From Nannobrachium achirus (Eukaryota > Chordata > Actinopteri > Myctophiformes > Myctophidae): a DNA stretch of 64,000 nt. The notes under the pieces are model-generated. The model did no database searches, was not told the origin of the DNA, and saw only the letters and a program-made list of their open reading frames with translations. Both the position numbers and the translations under genes were made by a program. The DNA is taken from positions 51,244,962 through 51,308,961 of the forward strand of contig OY997658.1 in assembly GCA_963921795.1 (NCBI GenBank), in the 5' to 3' direction. Shown in pieces: positions 1 to 10,388 of the stretch. Numbering within the stretch: position 1 is the stretch's first letter; each line of letters starts with the position of its first letter.

Positions 1-310
1 GCATAGTGGTTCTGACTCATTGACTGGAATCAGCCATATACCGGTAACCCAGCATAGTGGTTCTGACTCATAATCAGCCATATAACCCAGCATAGTGGTT
101 CTGACTCATAATCAGCCATATAACCCAGCATAGTGGTTCTGACTCATTGACTGAAATCAGCCATATACCCCAGCATAGTGGTTCTGACTCATTGAATGGA
201 ATCAGCCATATAACCCAGCATAGTGGTTCTGACTCATTGAATGGAATCAGCCATATACCCCAGCCAGCATAGTGGTTCTGACTCATTGACTGGAATCAGC
301 CATATACCCC
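1..310. repeat. Minisatellite, about 47-bp units
   Basis: Six to seven head-to-tail copies of a unit reading roughly GCATAGTGGTTCTGACTCAT followed by tgactggaatcagccatatacccca. Some units lack the internal tgactgga block. The open frame across it on the minus strand is a by-product of the repeat, not a gene. Confidence 0.9.
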
Positions 311-799
311 AACCAAATTCTGGGCCCTGGGTACAAGAATTCACTGTGGGCCTCTATGAATGTTCTTCATGGGGGGGGGGGGGGGGGGGGGGTTAACCCA
401 TTTAGACTGGGAACGCATTATTATACACATTATTTTGTGCTTTAACTATTGAGAAATAGCACATACAAGCTATACAAGCTTGTAGATCTGCTATTTTTGA
501 GAAATAGTGAAAATTTGTGCAAGTCTTTGAATATTTCAAATCCTTTCCCATCTCAAAATATTTAGTTCCAGGGACCCCCCAAAATTTCAGTAACAAATGT
601 TCGCATAAAAATACATAATTATATTCAAACATTTTCACACATTTTCCACAACTTTTCATAAATAGCCGATATACCGGTAAGCTCACAGCACGACACAGAG
701 TGCCGCGCTATGAGCTTGTATATCTGCTATTTTTCAATAGCTAAAGTATATAAAATAATTAAGGCCCCTCCACCTTGGGCCCTAGTAACACAGTCCCAG
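311..799. repeat. Non-genic repeats: poly-G, TTAA-type end and two hairpin repeats
   Basis: A 22-base G run (about 371-392) is followed by ttaacccatttagactggg, which recurs at about 47493 in front of another hairpin. Two copies of the dispersed hairpin repeat lie at 451-501 and 661-738. No coding exon is seen. Confidence 0.6.
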
Positions 800-1020
800 T
801 ACTAATAATTAGTAAAGCCAAACAGGCATAAAACATATGTTAATTATTAACATATGTTTTATGCCCATATATGGAGATCACTGTCCCAATGTCATCAATA
901 TTAAGGACATATCTGGGAATGCCCATATTCGGTAATGCCCATATATGGGCATGTTTTGACATAACATTGTTGACTATGAGGCAGGGCTCTCCATATATGC
1001 GTAACTGGTCCGATATACAT
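800..1020. repeat. Palindromic CCATATATGG repeat (copy 1)
   Basis: Contains the inverted pair cataaaacatatgttaatta / ttaacatatgttttatg and repeated cccatatatggagatc. The same words recur at 10546-10850 and as a tandem array at 31240-31990, so this is a dispersed family that also marks the start of both duplication units. Confidence 0.65.
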
Positions 1021-1127
1021 CACTGGCCAGATGGCCAGTGATGGCCATTGTCGCGACCTCGCCCTTTAGGGTGAGGTCGCATGTCGCCCTGAGGCATCTT
1101 ACTAGTATATATTTATGCAGAGAAGAA

Positions 1128-1212
1128 CGTCTCTCTCTCTCTCTCTATCTGCGCTCCTCTCTCTCTTTCTCTCTGTGCTCTGTGCGTAACACGTCTCCGT
1201 ATTTGGTACAGG

Positions 1213-1257
<45 letters not shown>

Positions 1258-1275
1258 GGAGAGAGAGTGAGATAG
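1128..1275. repeat. (CT)n / (GA)n inverted microsatellite pair
   Basis: A CT-rich run at about 1131-1175 and a GA run at about 1219-1270 face each other and could form a hairpin. The second copy at 10941-11110 has a longer GA run, as expected for slippage. Confidence 0.85.
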
Positions 1276-2163
1276 ATACTTTTATATTGTAGCCTAGGCT
1301 ATACAATAGCCTTAGCCTACCTATTAGTATAAAAGTGCGGTTTGACCGTGCCCTTACAACCTTTTTCATATCATGGTCCATTATCTATGTGGCATTTGAG
1401 CCACGGACCACCATTTTGATGAAATTTTGCCTCTCAGGTCCAAAACGTAGAATATTTTGTTATCTTGGACAAGATTTTGTCCACAATTCCATGCTGTCTT
1501 GACGTGGTACCATAGGAGATATAACAGGCAACACATTGATCAAAATAACAATTATTCTGCTTTCTCTATCGCAGACTTCTTGTAAATTAAGTAATGGAGA
1601 TGTTTAACAATAATTTAACTCTTTACACTCTCAAGAGTTAAAAATCTAATAAGGGTCCATTTGGTTACCAACTCTCCATCATTTAGCTGGGGACCACCTG
1701 GAACCCCCCCAAGGACCACTCGTGGTCCCCAGACCACTGGTTGAAAGCCACTGCCCCAGAAAGATATCTCTAATGATTCAAATATAATTTAGCTATACTG
1801 GTGGCTTTTGTTGTATTTTTGTTGGTTTTGTACATTGCAATTGATAAACATGTCATCATGGGAATTTATGACATTAGCTGATGGACAAAATAGAAATACA
1901 TACATGTTATGCTGTTTGTGGATACAACTCAGCATTGTATACTGTATATATAATTTTATTTTTACTGCACATGTTTTTTTCTGATTTCTGACTGTTATAT
2001 GATGTTTTGCATAGTATTGCTGTATATTTGTCTGTCATTTAATGTCTCAATGAAAATGTTGGTACAAAGGACCCCAATGTAAACAAGCCATAGTGCTTTC
2101 TTGGGTTTAAATCTTATTAGTAGACCTTGCCACCCATTGCCGCAACAACACACACCAAGATTT
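1276..2163. other. Non-coding repeat DNA, no gene seen
   Basis: AT-rich sequence matched almost base for base by 11112-12000. It holds no exon-like open frame with splice signals. It is part of the duplicated transposon-rich unit. Confidence 0.6.
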
Positions 2164-2474
2164 CTATAGAGGGTATGCATGATTCATATGCCACTCAGCG
2201 CCACTCAAGCCATCATTTGCCACCCAAGCACTCGTTGGGAAACTCCTGACTCCTCCTCAGTCCTACTGACTCCTACTGACTCTTCATGACTCCTACTGAC
2301 TCTTCATGACTCCTACTGACTCTTCATGACTCCTACTGACTCTTCATGACTCCTACTGACACCTCATGACTCCTACTGACACCTCATGACTCCTACTGAC
2401 TACTTTTGCCACTCAGTAGGCGGTCCCGCATAACTTCCAGGTACAATGATGTCACACGCATACCCTCTATTACT
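2164..2474. mobile_element. MITE with ATAGAGGGTATGC ends and internal minisatellite
   Basis: Inverted ends ATAGAGGGTATGC and GCATACCCTCTAT enclose about 300 bp. Inside are about ten copies of a 15-16-bp actcctactgactcttcatg-type repeat. A second family member lies at about 12000-12284 in copy 2, and a third, without the minisatellite and in opposite orientation, at about 40287-40496. Superfamily not determined. Confidence 0.7.
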
Positions 2475-2699
2475 GAACATACATGTTTAACTATGTACAG
2501 TATGTGACACTGACAAATAAAGTCTTTGACATTTTGAAATCTTGAAAGTGACATTGGCTGCAACAATAACTTTGAAACTCCAGAGGGCGGTGTCTATTGC
2601 AGAGTTCCCATGATAGTCTAAATCCAAATAATGGGACATTTGTTTATGTACTGTAGGGCTTGGCCATGGCTGAGAGCTGGGAGCTGCTGGTGGTGTTAA

Positions 2700-3209
2700 A
2701 TGGACCATAGTGTCAATATTTTGTGGCCAACATTACTTTACAGAACTGCCTTAACCCTCTTGGACATGGAGTTCACCAGAGCTTTACCGGTTGCCAACGG
2801 AACCCTCTGGATGAACCTGGTGGAAGTTAGAGACCTTGCGCTCCTCCACCTTCCGTTTGAGAATTCATCACAGATGCCCAGTAGGGTTTAGACCTGGAGA
2901 CATGCTTGGCCAGTCCATCACCTTTACCCTCAGCTTCTTTAGCAAGGCAGTGGTCGTCTTGGAGGTGTGTTTGGGGCCGTTATCATGTTGGAATTCTGCC
3001 CTGCGTCCCAGTTTCTGAAAGGAGGGGGCCATGCTCTGACAGTGCATGTTGCCATTTATGGTTCCCTCAATGAACGGTAGCTTCCCTGTGCCTGCAGCAC
3101 TCATACAGCCCCAGACCATAACACTCCCACCACCATGCTTGACTGTAGGCAATACACACTTGTTTTTGTACTCCTCACCTGGTTGCCGCCACACATGCTT
3201 GACACCATC
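2700..3209 (-). pseudogene. Tc1-like transposase, 3' part (relic, copy 1)
   Basis: On the minus strand the frame from 3194 to 2868 reads a Tc1/mariner catalytic core, including HGGGSVMVWGCMSAAGTGKL and FQHDNGPKHTSKTT, the usual surround of the second Asp of the DD34E triad. Frameshifted C-terminal pieces continue to about 2700 (SPGLNP-type motif, then a broken tail). The N-terminal half has been displaced to 6408-6590 by an insertion at TTAA (3210-3213). It is not a functional transposase. Confidence 0.9.
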
Positions 3210-3649
3210 TTAACACTTTGCAAGCCACGGGGAGCCACTTAATATTAAAACCGGAATATACCGTACATCATCTGTACTAAAATTAGCCGAAAAAAAACAA
3301 ACCGTCTTTTTCCGTACTAGGTCATTAAAAATGAAATAAGTGATAATGATCGGAAAAAACAACAACCGATCGCTAGCCTTTCTCTGTCTCACCACCGGTC
3401 TAACCAATAGCATGATTCTTCTTTGCGCATGCACCAAAAGTGCTTTTGATCGCTTCGGGGGCAGATTAGCCTTCTAGCCATTGACTTACAGTGTGGACGT
3501 TAGCGCTAGCATAGCCGTTGTCCTAGCGGCTAGGCTAATGAAAATTCTTCCGTGGATTCTTATTATGGAGATGATCACATGCGCCCACATTGATGCACAC
3601 GGATCGCGCACGCGAAACGCACGGGGAGAAGACGACACGGTCAAAATCC

Positions 3650-6015
3650 TGGCTATGACTTTAAGACCTTTTTACCTGCCCCGTGAATTCGGCTGCATTC
3701 TGCTGTTTACTGTGTATGTGCCCCCAAAAGGGCCAGGAAGAGCTGCACAAGCAGCGAAAACCATTGCTGACTGTGTGCATGAACTCCAGCTGCAGTACCC
3801 AGATGCACCAGCGATCGTGCTGGGAGACCTCAACCAGTGTTATTTGGACACTGTGCTGCGGGGTTTGATCAATACGTCAAGGACGCGACGAGGAAAAATA
3901 ATATTTTGGATAAGTGCTATGTAAACATTCCTAATGCTTATGTAGCCAAGGTTGGGCCACCTATATCGACCTCTGATCACAATGTTGTGTGTATGTCTCC
4001 AGTCTATAAGTCAAAGCTAAAGAGAGAAAAGCCCGAGAAGAAAGTAGTTAGGACATGGACCCATGAAAGCAAAGAAGAACTCAAAGCTTGCCTGGACTGC
4101 ACAGATTGGGACACTTTTAAGAACGGTTCATTAGATGAAATCGCCACCGTTACAAACGATTACATTCATTTTTGTGTACAGTTGGTTGTCCCCACAAGGG
4201 AGATAAAAATCTACCCAGATAACAAAACGTATGTGACCAAAGACATTAAAGAAATTATAAATGAAAGAAAAACGGCCTTCGTAAACAAAGATTTTGGTGC
4301 TATGAAATTGGCAGATAAAAAGATAAAAATCAAAATGAGGCAGGCAAAATTAGCACATAGACAGCGGTTGGAGGACGCATTTAATGCCAATAATCACAAA
4401 AGGGTGTGGGATACGATGAAATCCATGACAGGAATGTCATCCCCCACGAAACCTATTGTGACAGAGAATGAACTTGGCTTTGCCAACGACCTAAATACAT
4501 TCTTCGCTAGATACGAATCATTGGACAACTCCTCTAAATGCACTGATATACTGAAGGCTGTAACACCTGCCCCCTCAGACCGAATTACTATCACGGAAGA
4601 GGATGTAAGGAAAGTGTTTCAGTGTACTAACACGAGGAAAGCTAATGGGCCGGACGAGTGCAGTGCTTTTCTTCTAAAACATTTTGCATCTGAGTTGGCT
4701 CCAGTGTGGCAACCAATATTTCAAACCTCTGTAGACACACACACAATTCCTCTGCCTTGGAAAACATCATACATAAAACCACTGCCCAAAATCCAATGTC
4801 CAAAAGAACATAAGGATTATAGACCATAGCTCTCACTTCAGTGATTATGAAATCACTTGAAAGAATACTCTTGCACCATCTTGTTAGTATGACCAAAGAC
4901 AAATTCGACCCCTGCCAGTTTGCATACAAGAAAGGTTGCGGTACAGAGGATGCGGTTGTCACACTTGTCCACTTAATTACAAAACATCTAGATAAGTCTA
5001 ATACTAATCATGCAAGGGTGCTGTTCTTAGACTTTTCTTCAGCTTTCAACACAATACAGTCTGATATACTAGTGGCAAAGATGGTGCAGTTGGAACTGAA
5101 TCCATACTTAATACACTGGTATGCTGCCTTTCTCACCAACAGGGTACAGAGGGTGAAAGTGAACGGAACCCTCTCCTCAGCAGTAACTACTAATGTTGGG
5201 GCCCCCCAAGGTTGCGTAAGCTCAGCTATACTTTTCACCCTTTATACTGAGAGCTGTCGTACTGAGGAATGTCTGTCTGAATGTCGTACTGACGAACCAG
5301 ACCAACACATTCTAAAGTACTCTGATGATACAGTTTTAATTTCACTCTTAGATAATTCCAGTGATCCTGGACTGCACCAACTCAGAGTGAATAAGGTGGT
5401 TGAATGGAGTGATAACAACGCTCTCATCATTAACACTAAAAAGACAGAAGAGATTGTTTTTGGTGCACCACCAGATACACACAGATCTCCCATTACTATT
5501 CATGGTGAACAGATCAACCAGGTATGTTCGTATGTATACCTCGGAGTAGTAATAGACCATCTTTTGTCATGGAAAGATCAGATTGAATCTGTGTGTAAGG
5601 AAAAAGCAAAGAATCTACTTCCTCCGCCGTTTAAGATCATTTGGTGCTAGTAGACAGATTCTTCTTATGTTTTTCACGTCTGTCATAATTTATGAGTGTT
5701 CTTCAGTACTGTAGTACCACCTGGTATGGATGCTTGTCTGCAGCCCTTAAGTCACAACTGCTGCAACAACTGAACATTTGTTCAAAGATAGTCGGACAAC
5801 CACTTCAGAGGCTATATACAACTACATATGATAACAGCATCCTAAGGTTGGCAAGAAATATTACCTCTAATAGTAGCCATGTGTTGCATAGAGAATATAG
5901 ATTGCTGCCTTCAGGAAGGAGATACGGTGTTCCAGCATACACTAAGGTCAGACTAAAAAGGTCCTTTGTCCATCAATCTACTTTAAGGCTTAATCAGGAG
6001 TTTGGCCATAGGTAG
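3650..6015 (+). pseudogene. LINE ORF2 relic: endonuclease fragment plus reverse transcriptase
   Basis: Reading forward, an endonuclease fragment with VLGDLN is followed, after a frameshift near 3840, by the endonuclease end (ISTSDHNVV) and the linker (3860-4829). After another shift near 4827 comes reverse transcriptase (4841-5650) with VLFLDFSSAFNTIQ, GAPQGCVSSAILFTLYT and the catalytic box YSDD. A last shift near 5650 leads to the C-terminal tail (5692-6015, LPSGRRYGVP). The FSDD/YSDD box and tail match the L2/CR1 side of the LINE tree. Only three or so frame breaks suggest a fairly young copy, but it lacks the 5' end and cannot be autonomous. Confidence 0.9.
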
Positions 6016-6193
6016 GCTTGGCGGTGGACACTGCCCTTGACTATATTATCCTTATGTATGTAAACCTGTCTTGTTTCTGTTACCTTTGTCAAATGTTTGT
6101 ATATATGTTATGTGTCGCATACATGGCTGCTGTGTTGCAAGAAAATTTCAGTGTGAACTGACAATAAAGTACTATATCATATCATATCATATC
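3650..6193 (+). mobile_element. 5'-truncated L2/CR1-type LINE insertion
   Basis: The body starts in mid-endonuclease and ends in a short (atcat)n tail, as in L2/CR1 LINEs. Copy 2 gives the empty site: caaaatccccactatatgcc (about 13446-13465) is split here after caaaatcc (3642-3649), and ccactatatgcc resumes at the right edge (about 6198). The target duplication is therefore only tcc or atcc. The strand follows the reverse transcriptase reading direction. Confidence 0.93.
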
Positions 6194-6407
6194 ATCCCCA
6201 CTATATGCCAATGCAGAACGACCTACTTCTGGTGAGTTTTAACCGGGGGGATTGACGGAGGAGAAAAAAAGAATGCAGCCATCCTAGAAGGCACGCGTTG
6301 TTGTTGATGTTTGTAATCATAATATTATGTCTCAGATCATAATACAATGATAGAAATTTCCGGCTAGTCCACAACAAGCCATTCTGGGCCGGCTGGGGAA
6401 GTGTTAA

Positions 6408-6590
6408 CAAAATAAGTTTATCTTGGTCTCATCAGAACACACAACACAGGACATGGTTTCAGTAATCCATGTCCTTAGTCTGCTTGTCTTCAGTAAGCTG
6501 TTTGTGGGCTTTCTTGTGCATCATCAGTAGAAGAGGCTTAGCACACACAGCAGCAGCCATACAGACCAATTTGATGCAGGGTGCGGCATA
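6408..6590 (-). pseudogene. Tc1-like transposase, central part (relic, copy 1)
   Basis: On the minus strand this reads KPLLLMMHKKAHKQLTEDKQ, then a broken CSDETKI-type stretch containing the first-Asp region of Tc1 transposases. It joins the piece at 2700-3209 once the TTAA element is removed. At about 6590 it abuts an oppositely oriented Tc1 fragment. Confidence 0.82.
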
Positions 6591-6593
6591 TTA

Positions 6594-7002
6594 TAACCTG
6601 ACTTTCGTCAGATGGTGGCAGTAGTGCGCTGCCCTACTTTACCATCTGAGCTCTCTCGGAGGGAGTTGATAACGCTCGTAAAGCCCCGGGCCCGACCAAT
6701 CAGCGGCAGCTACGGGCGGGCTCTGAGCGGCTCTGAGCCAATAGAGTCTGATTGCAGACCACGTGGAAACACAGGAGGCGGATTCTGGGTGGAACGTCAT
6801 GCAGACAAGCCAATATGAGTGGTTGGAGTTGGCACTCCCAGACTGTGATAGACAGACGGCCCCATCCAATCACCTGCTAAATAATTTAAAAAAATGGCCC
6901 GCCCCTTACATCGAGTCTGCCGGAGCAATCCCAGATGCTAGTAGCAGAACGGTATGCAGCCAGGCAAATGCACTGCTGCTATCATCTGGCGCAGTCAGGT
7001 TA
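6594..7002. mobile_element. Non-autonomous DNA transposon, 8-bp target duplication (hAT-like)
   Basis: Inverted ends begin TAACCTGACT and stay similar for about 33 bp. Flanking direct repeats GCATATTA lie at 6586-6593 and 7003-7010. Copy 2 has a single uninterrupted GCATATTA at 13842-13849, a clean empty site. The 8-bp duplication fits hAT. The 409-bp interior has no transposase frame. Confidence 0.9.
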
Positions 7003-7010
7003 GCATATTA

Positions 7011-7165
7011 TGGTCTGAGCACTGACATGCTGACCCCCCACCCCTTCAACCTCTGGGTCTGGGGCTGTATGAGGGCTGCCAGGAGCACTGGGAAGCTACA
7101 GCTCATTGAGGGAACAATGAATGGCAACATGTACTGGGACATACTGAAGCAGAGCATGGGCAGTA
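7011..7165 (+). pseudogene. Second Tc1-like transposase relic, upstream piece (copy 1)
   Basis: The + strand reads WVWGCMRAARSTGKLQLIEG and then NGNMYWDILKQSM, the region between the first and second Asp of Tc1 transposases. The frame continues at 9190 with PSLQKLGRRAVFQHD, so about 2 kb has been inserted between. Confidence 0.88.
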
Positions 7166-7366
7166 CATTTATGTAATTACATCATTTTGATCTATTATAT
7201 TACACAGTAAAATGTGGTATAAATGTGTTTCTATGGCACACACCTATGCGTGCACATGCACGCATACACACATTTGAACAGTCCAGTCAGAGAGATACTT
7301 CTGCTGTACTCCGCCTTTCTGATTTGGTCTGTTTAAGGCCTTCGGGATAAGGTCATGCATACGTGA

Positions 7367-7454
<88 letters not shown>

Positions 7455-7460
7455 ACACGC
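7367..7460. repeat. (GCAC)n(AC)n microsatellite
   Basis: A pure tetranucleotide run passes into a dinucleotide run. The copy-2 counterpart (18044-18155) is mostly (AC)n. The cysteine/valine-rich open frames across it are artefacts. Confidence 0.97.
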
Positions 7461-8382
7461 CTCTTGGGCAGTGACTCCAGGAAGTGTCCAAAAACCTGTG
7501 TGGTCACTGTAAATTGTTTGACCACGAGTCGACCACTCCCTGCCCACTCTCCATCTTCCTTGTAATTATCTTATGTATGTAACACAGTGAAAATAGACAA
7601 CGCCACCCTTTAGTTGGCTGAGTTAAGGGAACTCAATGCATGTAACCAGTAAACACTTAAAAGTGTCCCCATCAGGGTGTCAAATGAATGACCAACATAG
7701 TGTATAAAATAATAGTACAATGGTACTGATCTTTATTTAATACAAAAGGGTTTAAGAGAGCATTAGAAAGGTAACTTGAATAATATTGAAATAGCATAGA
7801 GAACACAATATCTTGACTGTGGGAACCTGCGGGCAGTCCAGAGGACCCATAAGCACTAGACAAATCAGTAGCCTCCAGCAAGTGGAACAGGCCAGATGTA
7901 ATTGGCATAAATAGTTTGTCAACACTCAGTTGGGAAGCAGCCACGAAAACAAAATGCAATAAACAATAAAATATACAAAACATAATACTAAACAAACAGG
8001 ACAGTTGACAATGAGTGCAGCGGCAGGCACAACGCCACGGCAATCTACAAGTTAAATGTAAAATTTCAGTTTCCATACTCTATTAGAATGTTCATTAAAT
8101 GTATATAATTATTACTACGTTGCCATGCGTTGCGCCTACCTGCTACTATGGTCCATTTAACACCACCAGCAGCTCCCAGCTCTCAGCCATGGCCAAGCCC
8201 TACAGTACATAAACAAATGTCCCATTATTTGGATTCTATTTACAAACACTACAATAACAAGAAGTTTGAAATGCATTACTATAAAATCTAAAGTTAAAAA
8301 CTCACAAATGTTTGCCTATACCGATGTCCTTGTGCGTGTGCGTGACGTCAGGTGCAGCAAACACTCAATCACCGTACTGTAC

Positions 8383-8719
8383 GCGAGTATTCCTACCATA
8401 GGAGACGCGGTTGCATAAATTAGAAGGCGCGGCTTGTGATTGGCTGGAGCGGAGGTCTGGAGCGCTCGGCTGTGGTCACTTGGACTGTGAGGGTGTGAGT
8501 GCGGGTGTGAGTGCGTTTATCGTGGGCTTGCCCAGGCCTTACGGCCTGGGCATAAATATAACGATTGCATTCACCACGGCTTCGTAACTCCCGCGCGAAG
8601 AGCAGGACTAAGGTCCGCTGGCCTTTGCGCCGCTTGCAATGTCGTGGACAATAACTGTGACACCTAACCATAAAATGAGCGCTCCTTCAAACGGCGTCTC
8701 CTACGGTAGGAATAATAGC
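8383..8719. mobile_element. Non-autonomous DNA transposon with 9-bp target duplication (MULE-like)
   Basis: The ends share TATTCCTACC(A/G)TAGGAGACGC in inverted orientation, within about 30-bp inverted repeats. GTACTGTAC is duplicated at 8374-8382 and 8720-8728 and is single in copy 2 (19086-19094). A 9-bp duplication is typical of Mutator-like elements. The GC-rich 337-bp interior has no transposase. Confidence 0.9.
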
Positions 8720-8769
8720 GTACTGTACAGCTACTAGACTCATCCTTTTAAACTAATAAAGGTTATTGG

Positions 8770-9180
8770 CTGCAGCTGTGGACTGACGCTGGCTGGGTGG
8801 TCCCACAGGCTACATTCATGTATTGACCAGCCAATGTATGTAACGAAACCTGTTTGTATGGTTTCATCCCTTTGTTATACTGCTCCGTCCCCTTATGTCT
8901 AAGGGGCAGAGCCAGTCAATATATAGCCTACTGTATGTTTTCGGTCATTCTGTGTGATTCTCTGGTGGCAGCCACATGCTGTCACGAGACAAATGCGCCC
9001 GGACAAGTATGAAAGTGTCTCATTCTCCTGGCAGTCCACAGACTGTCAGTAGACTAGCACACACACTTTTGCTACGGTATGTTCGTTAAATAAACAAACA
9101 CTCAGAGACTCAACCTTGTGACTTTTTATTGAACACTCTCAGTACCGTTTTTGTCTCCAAGTGTACTATAATGTAAAACC
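8770..9180 (+). other. Possible solo LTR-like block (unproven)
   Basis: Within about 400 bp there is a TATA-like motif (tcaatatatagcc, about 8918-8930) and later an AATAAA (about 9089) followed by T-rich sequence, an order seen in retroviral-type LTRs. I could not define TG...CA ends or a target duplication. The second copy is at about 19120-19550. Confidence 0.25.
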
Positions 9181-9189
9181 CCAAATATG

Positions 9190-9425
9190 GCCACTACACC
9201 CTCCCTTCAGAAACTGGGCCGCAGGGCAGTATTCCAACATGACCTAAAGAGCATCTGTGGGGCATCCTCAAATGGAAGGTGGATGAGAGCAAGGTCTCTA
9301 ACATCCACCAGCTCTGTGATGTCGTCATGGAGGAGTGGAAGAGGGTTCCAGTGGCAACCTGTGAAGCTCTGGTGAACTCCATGCCCAAGAGGGTTATAGC
9401 AGTGCTGAAAAGTAATCAGGGACGT
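9190..9425 (+). pseudogene. Second Tc1-like transposase relic, 3' piece (copy 1)
   Basis: Reads PSLQKLGRRAVFQHD and then a frame-broken C-terminus. Copy 2 keeps 58 extra bases (about 19612-19670, LIKELRVKV coding). Here they have been lost between two GACC repeats, a microhomology deletion. Confidence 0.85.
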
Positions 9426-10388
9426 GCTGGCCATTGGGAAAAGCGGGACAACTCCCGAACGGCCAGTCCATTCCCGGCCGGTCCAGGCCGGCAATTAAAA
9501 AGAAAAAAAGAAAGGAAAGAATAACGTTAAATGTAGGCCTACGTCGTCATGTACCATGTACAAGGCAGTGGATGATTCAAATGAGTGGAAATATCTCAGA
9601 AGCAATGCCCAAATGAAAATAAAATAAAAACAAAATATAGCAAAACTACCGAGAATGTATTAAATATTTCAACCAACACAAATCAATCAACACATTTTTT
9701 TCTTTTACAAAAAATACTTAATAAACTCCTTATTGTCTATGCCAATGTGCTACACATTTTACAATGATACTATGTCTGCATTAACCACTGAGCCACAAAG
9801 AAACATAATAAGCCATTGTTTTGAAAGCCAGTGTACAAGCTCACAATGTTTCTCATTACGTATTTATTTATTTACTTGGCCTTCAATGACATGCCCAAAA
9901 TGGGGCATGCCAGGTATTCTGAAGAAAACCTTAAGACTTCCAAGAGGTTAAGACAGGCATTAAATATGGCATGGTGAAAGTCTATTCCGTATTTGGGATT
10001 TCAATATTTGGGTCTTATCTGTACATTTAGTACTTCCATCGCACATTACATGAGCCAAAGGGCCATTTAGGTGCAGAGGTGAGTGGCTGCGTGTCATATG
10101 CTTATTGTAGAGATTGCTGGCTTGTCAGAGGTTAGCTGAGGTGAGGAGGAGATCAAGTTCTACCAGTTCTACCTTATCAATCCAAAACAATGTTTTGGTA
10201 TGGTAGCTTCGACAGTTGTGGTTTCTTTCCATTGGGGTGATATCTTGATGAGAAATCTTCTATCATGATGAGAAAGTCTTAGACCTTGCAGAGTTGTGAT
10301 ACAAGATATGTGGAACAATAGAAATAGAAAGGTCATGTGCTGTACATGACCAGCGATTAGACAATGATAAAGGGCATGGCAGGATTTA
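9426..10388. other. Non-coding end of copy 1
   Basis: A GC-rich block with ggccggtccaggccggcaat (about 9475-9500) is followed by AT-rich DNA. It is the same as 19848-20795 apart from small indels, and no gene is seen. Confidence 0.6.

Larger units (their letters stand above)
3214..6403. mobile_element. TTAA-flanked non-autonomous element inside Tc1, split by a LINE
   Basis: TTAA at 3210-3213 and 6404-6407 flank imperfect inverted ends cactttgcaagcc / ggctggggaagtg. The Tc1 reading frame resumes on both sides, so this element inserted into Tc1. Without the LINE it is about 640 bp, and copy 2 preserves that shorter form at 13023-13659. TTAA duplication points to piggyBac or Kolobok type transposition. 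Confidence 0.72.
7166..9189. other. 2-kb non-coding insert splitting the second Tc1 relic
   Basis: Present in both duplication copies (copy 2: about 17858-19555). It holds a GCAC/CA microsatellite (about 7367-7460), an AT-rich middle with a minus-strand AATAAA near 7730, an 85-bp arm (8151-8236) that is the reverse complement of 2620-2704, and the 337-bp element at 8383-8719. Its origin is unknown and no protein frame is convincing. Confidence 0.6.
800..10388. repeat. Tandem segmental duplication, copy 1
   Basis: This stretch matches 10622-20795 in the same orientation, starting at tactaataattagtaaagcc and ending at ggcatggcaggattta. Long blocks are identical or differ by single bases (for example 1381-1500 against 11221-11340), so the duplication is recent. 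The contents are all transposon-derived or non-coding. Relative to copy 2 this copy gained a LINE (3650-6193), a 409-bp element (6594-7002) and a 337-bp element (8383-8719), and lost small pieces of a Tc1 relic. False duplication of two haplotypes during assembly is a live alternative. Confidence 0.92.

Noticed and set aside
3481-3650. Frame upstream of the LINE endonuclease as part of the LINE protein
   Set aside because: The same sequence is present in copy 2 without the LINE, so it belongs to the host element.
7244-7547. Cys-Val-rich frames over CA/GCAC tracts (also 17921-18235, 27446-27752, 28663-29140, 32369-32736)
   Set aside because: Translations of dinucleotide repeats only.
7672-8076. 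134-codon minus-strand frame kept in both duplication copies
   Set aside because: Copies are too recent for conservation to mean anything. It is low-complexity hydrophobic with no family resemblance.
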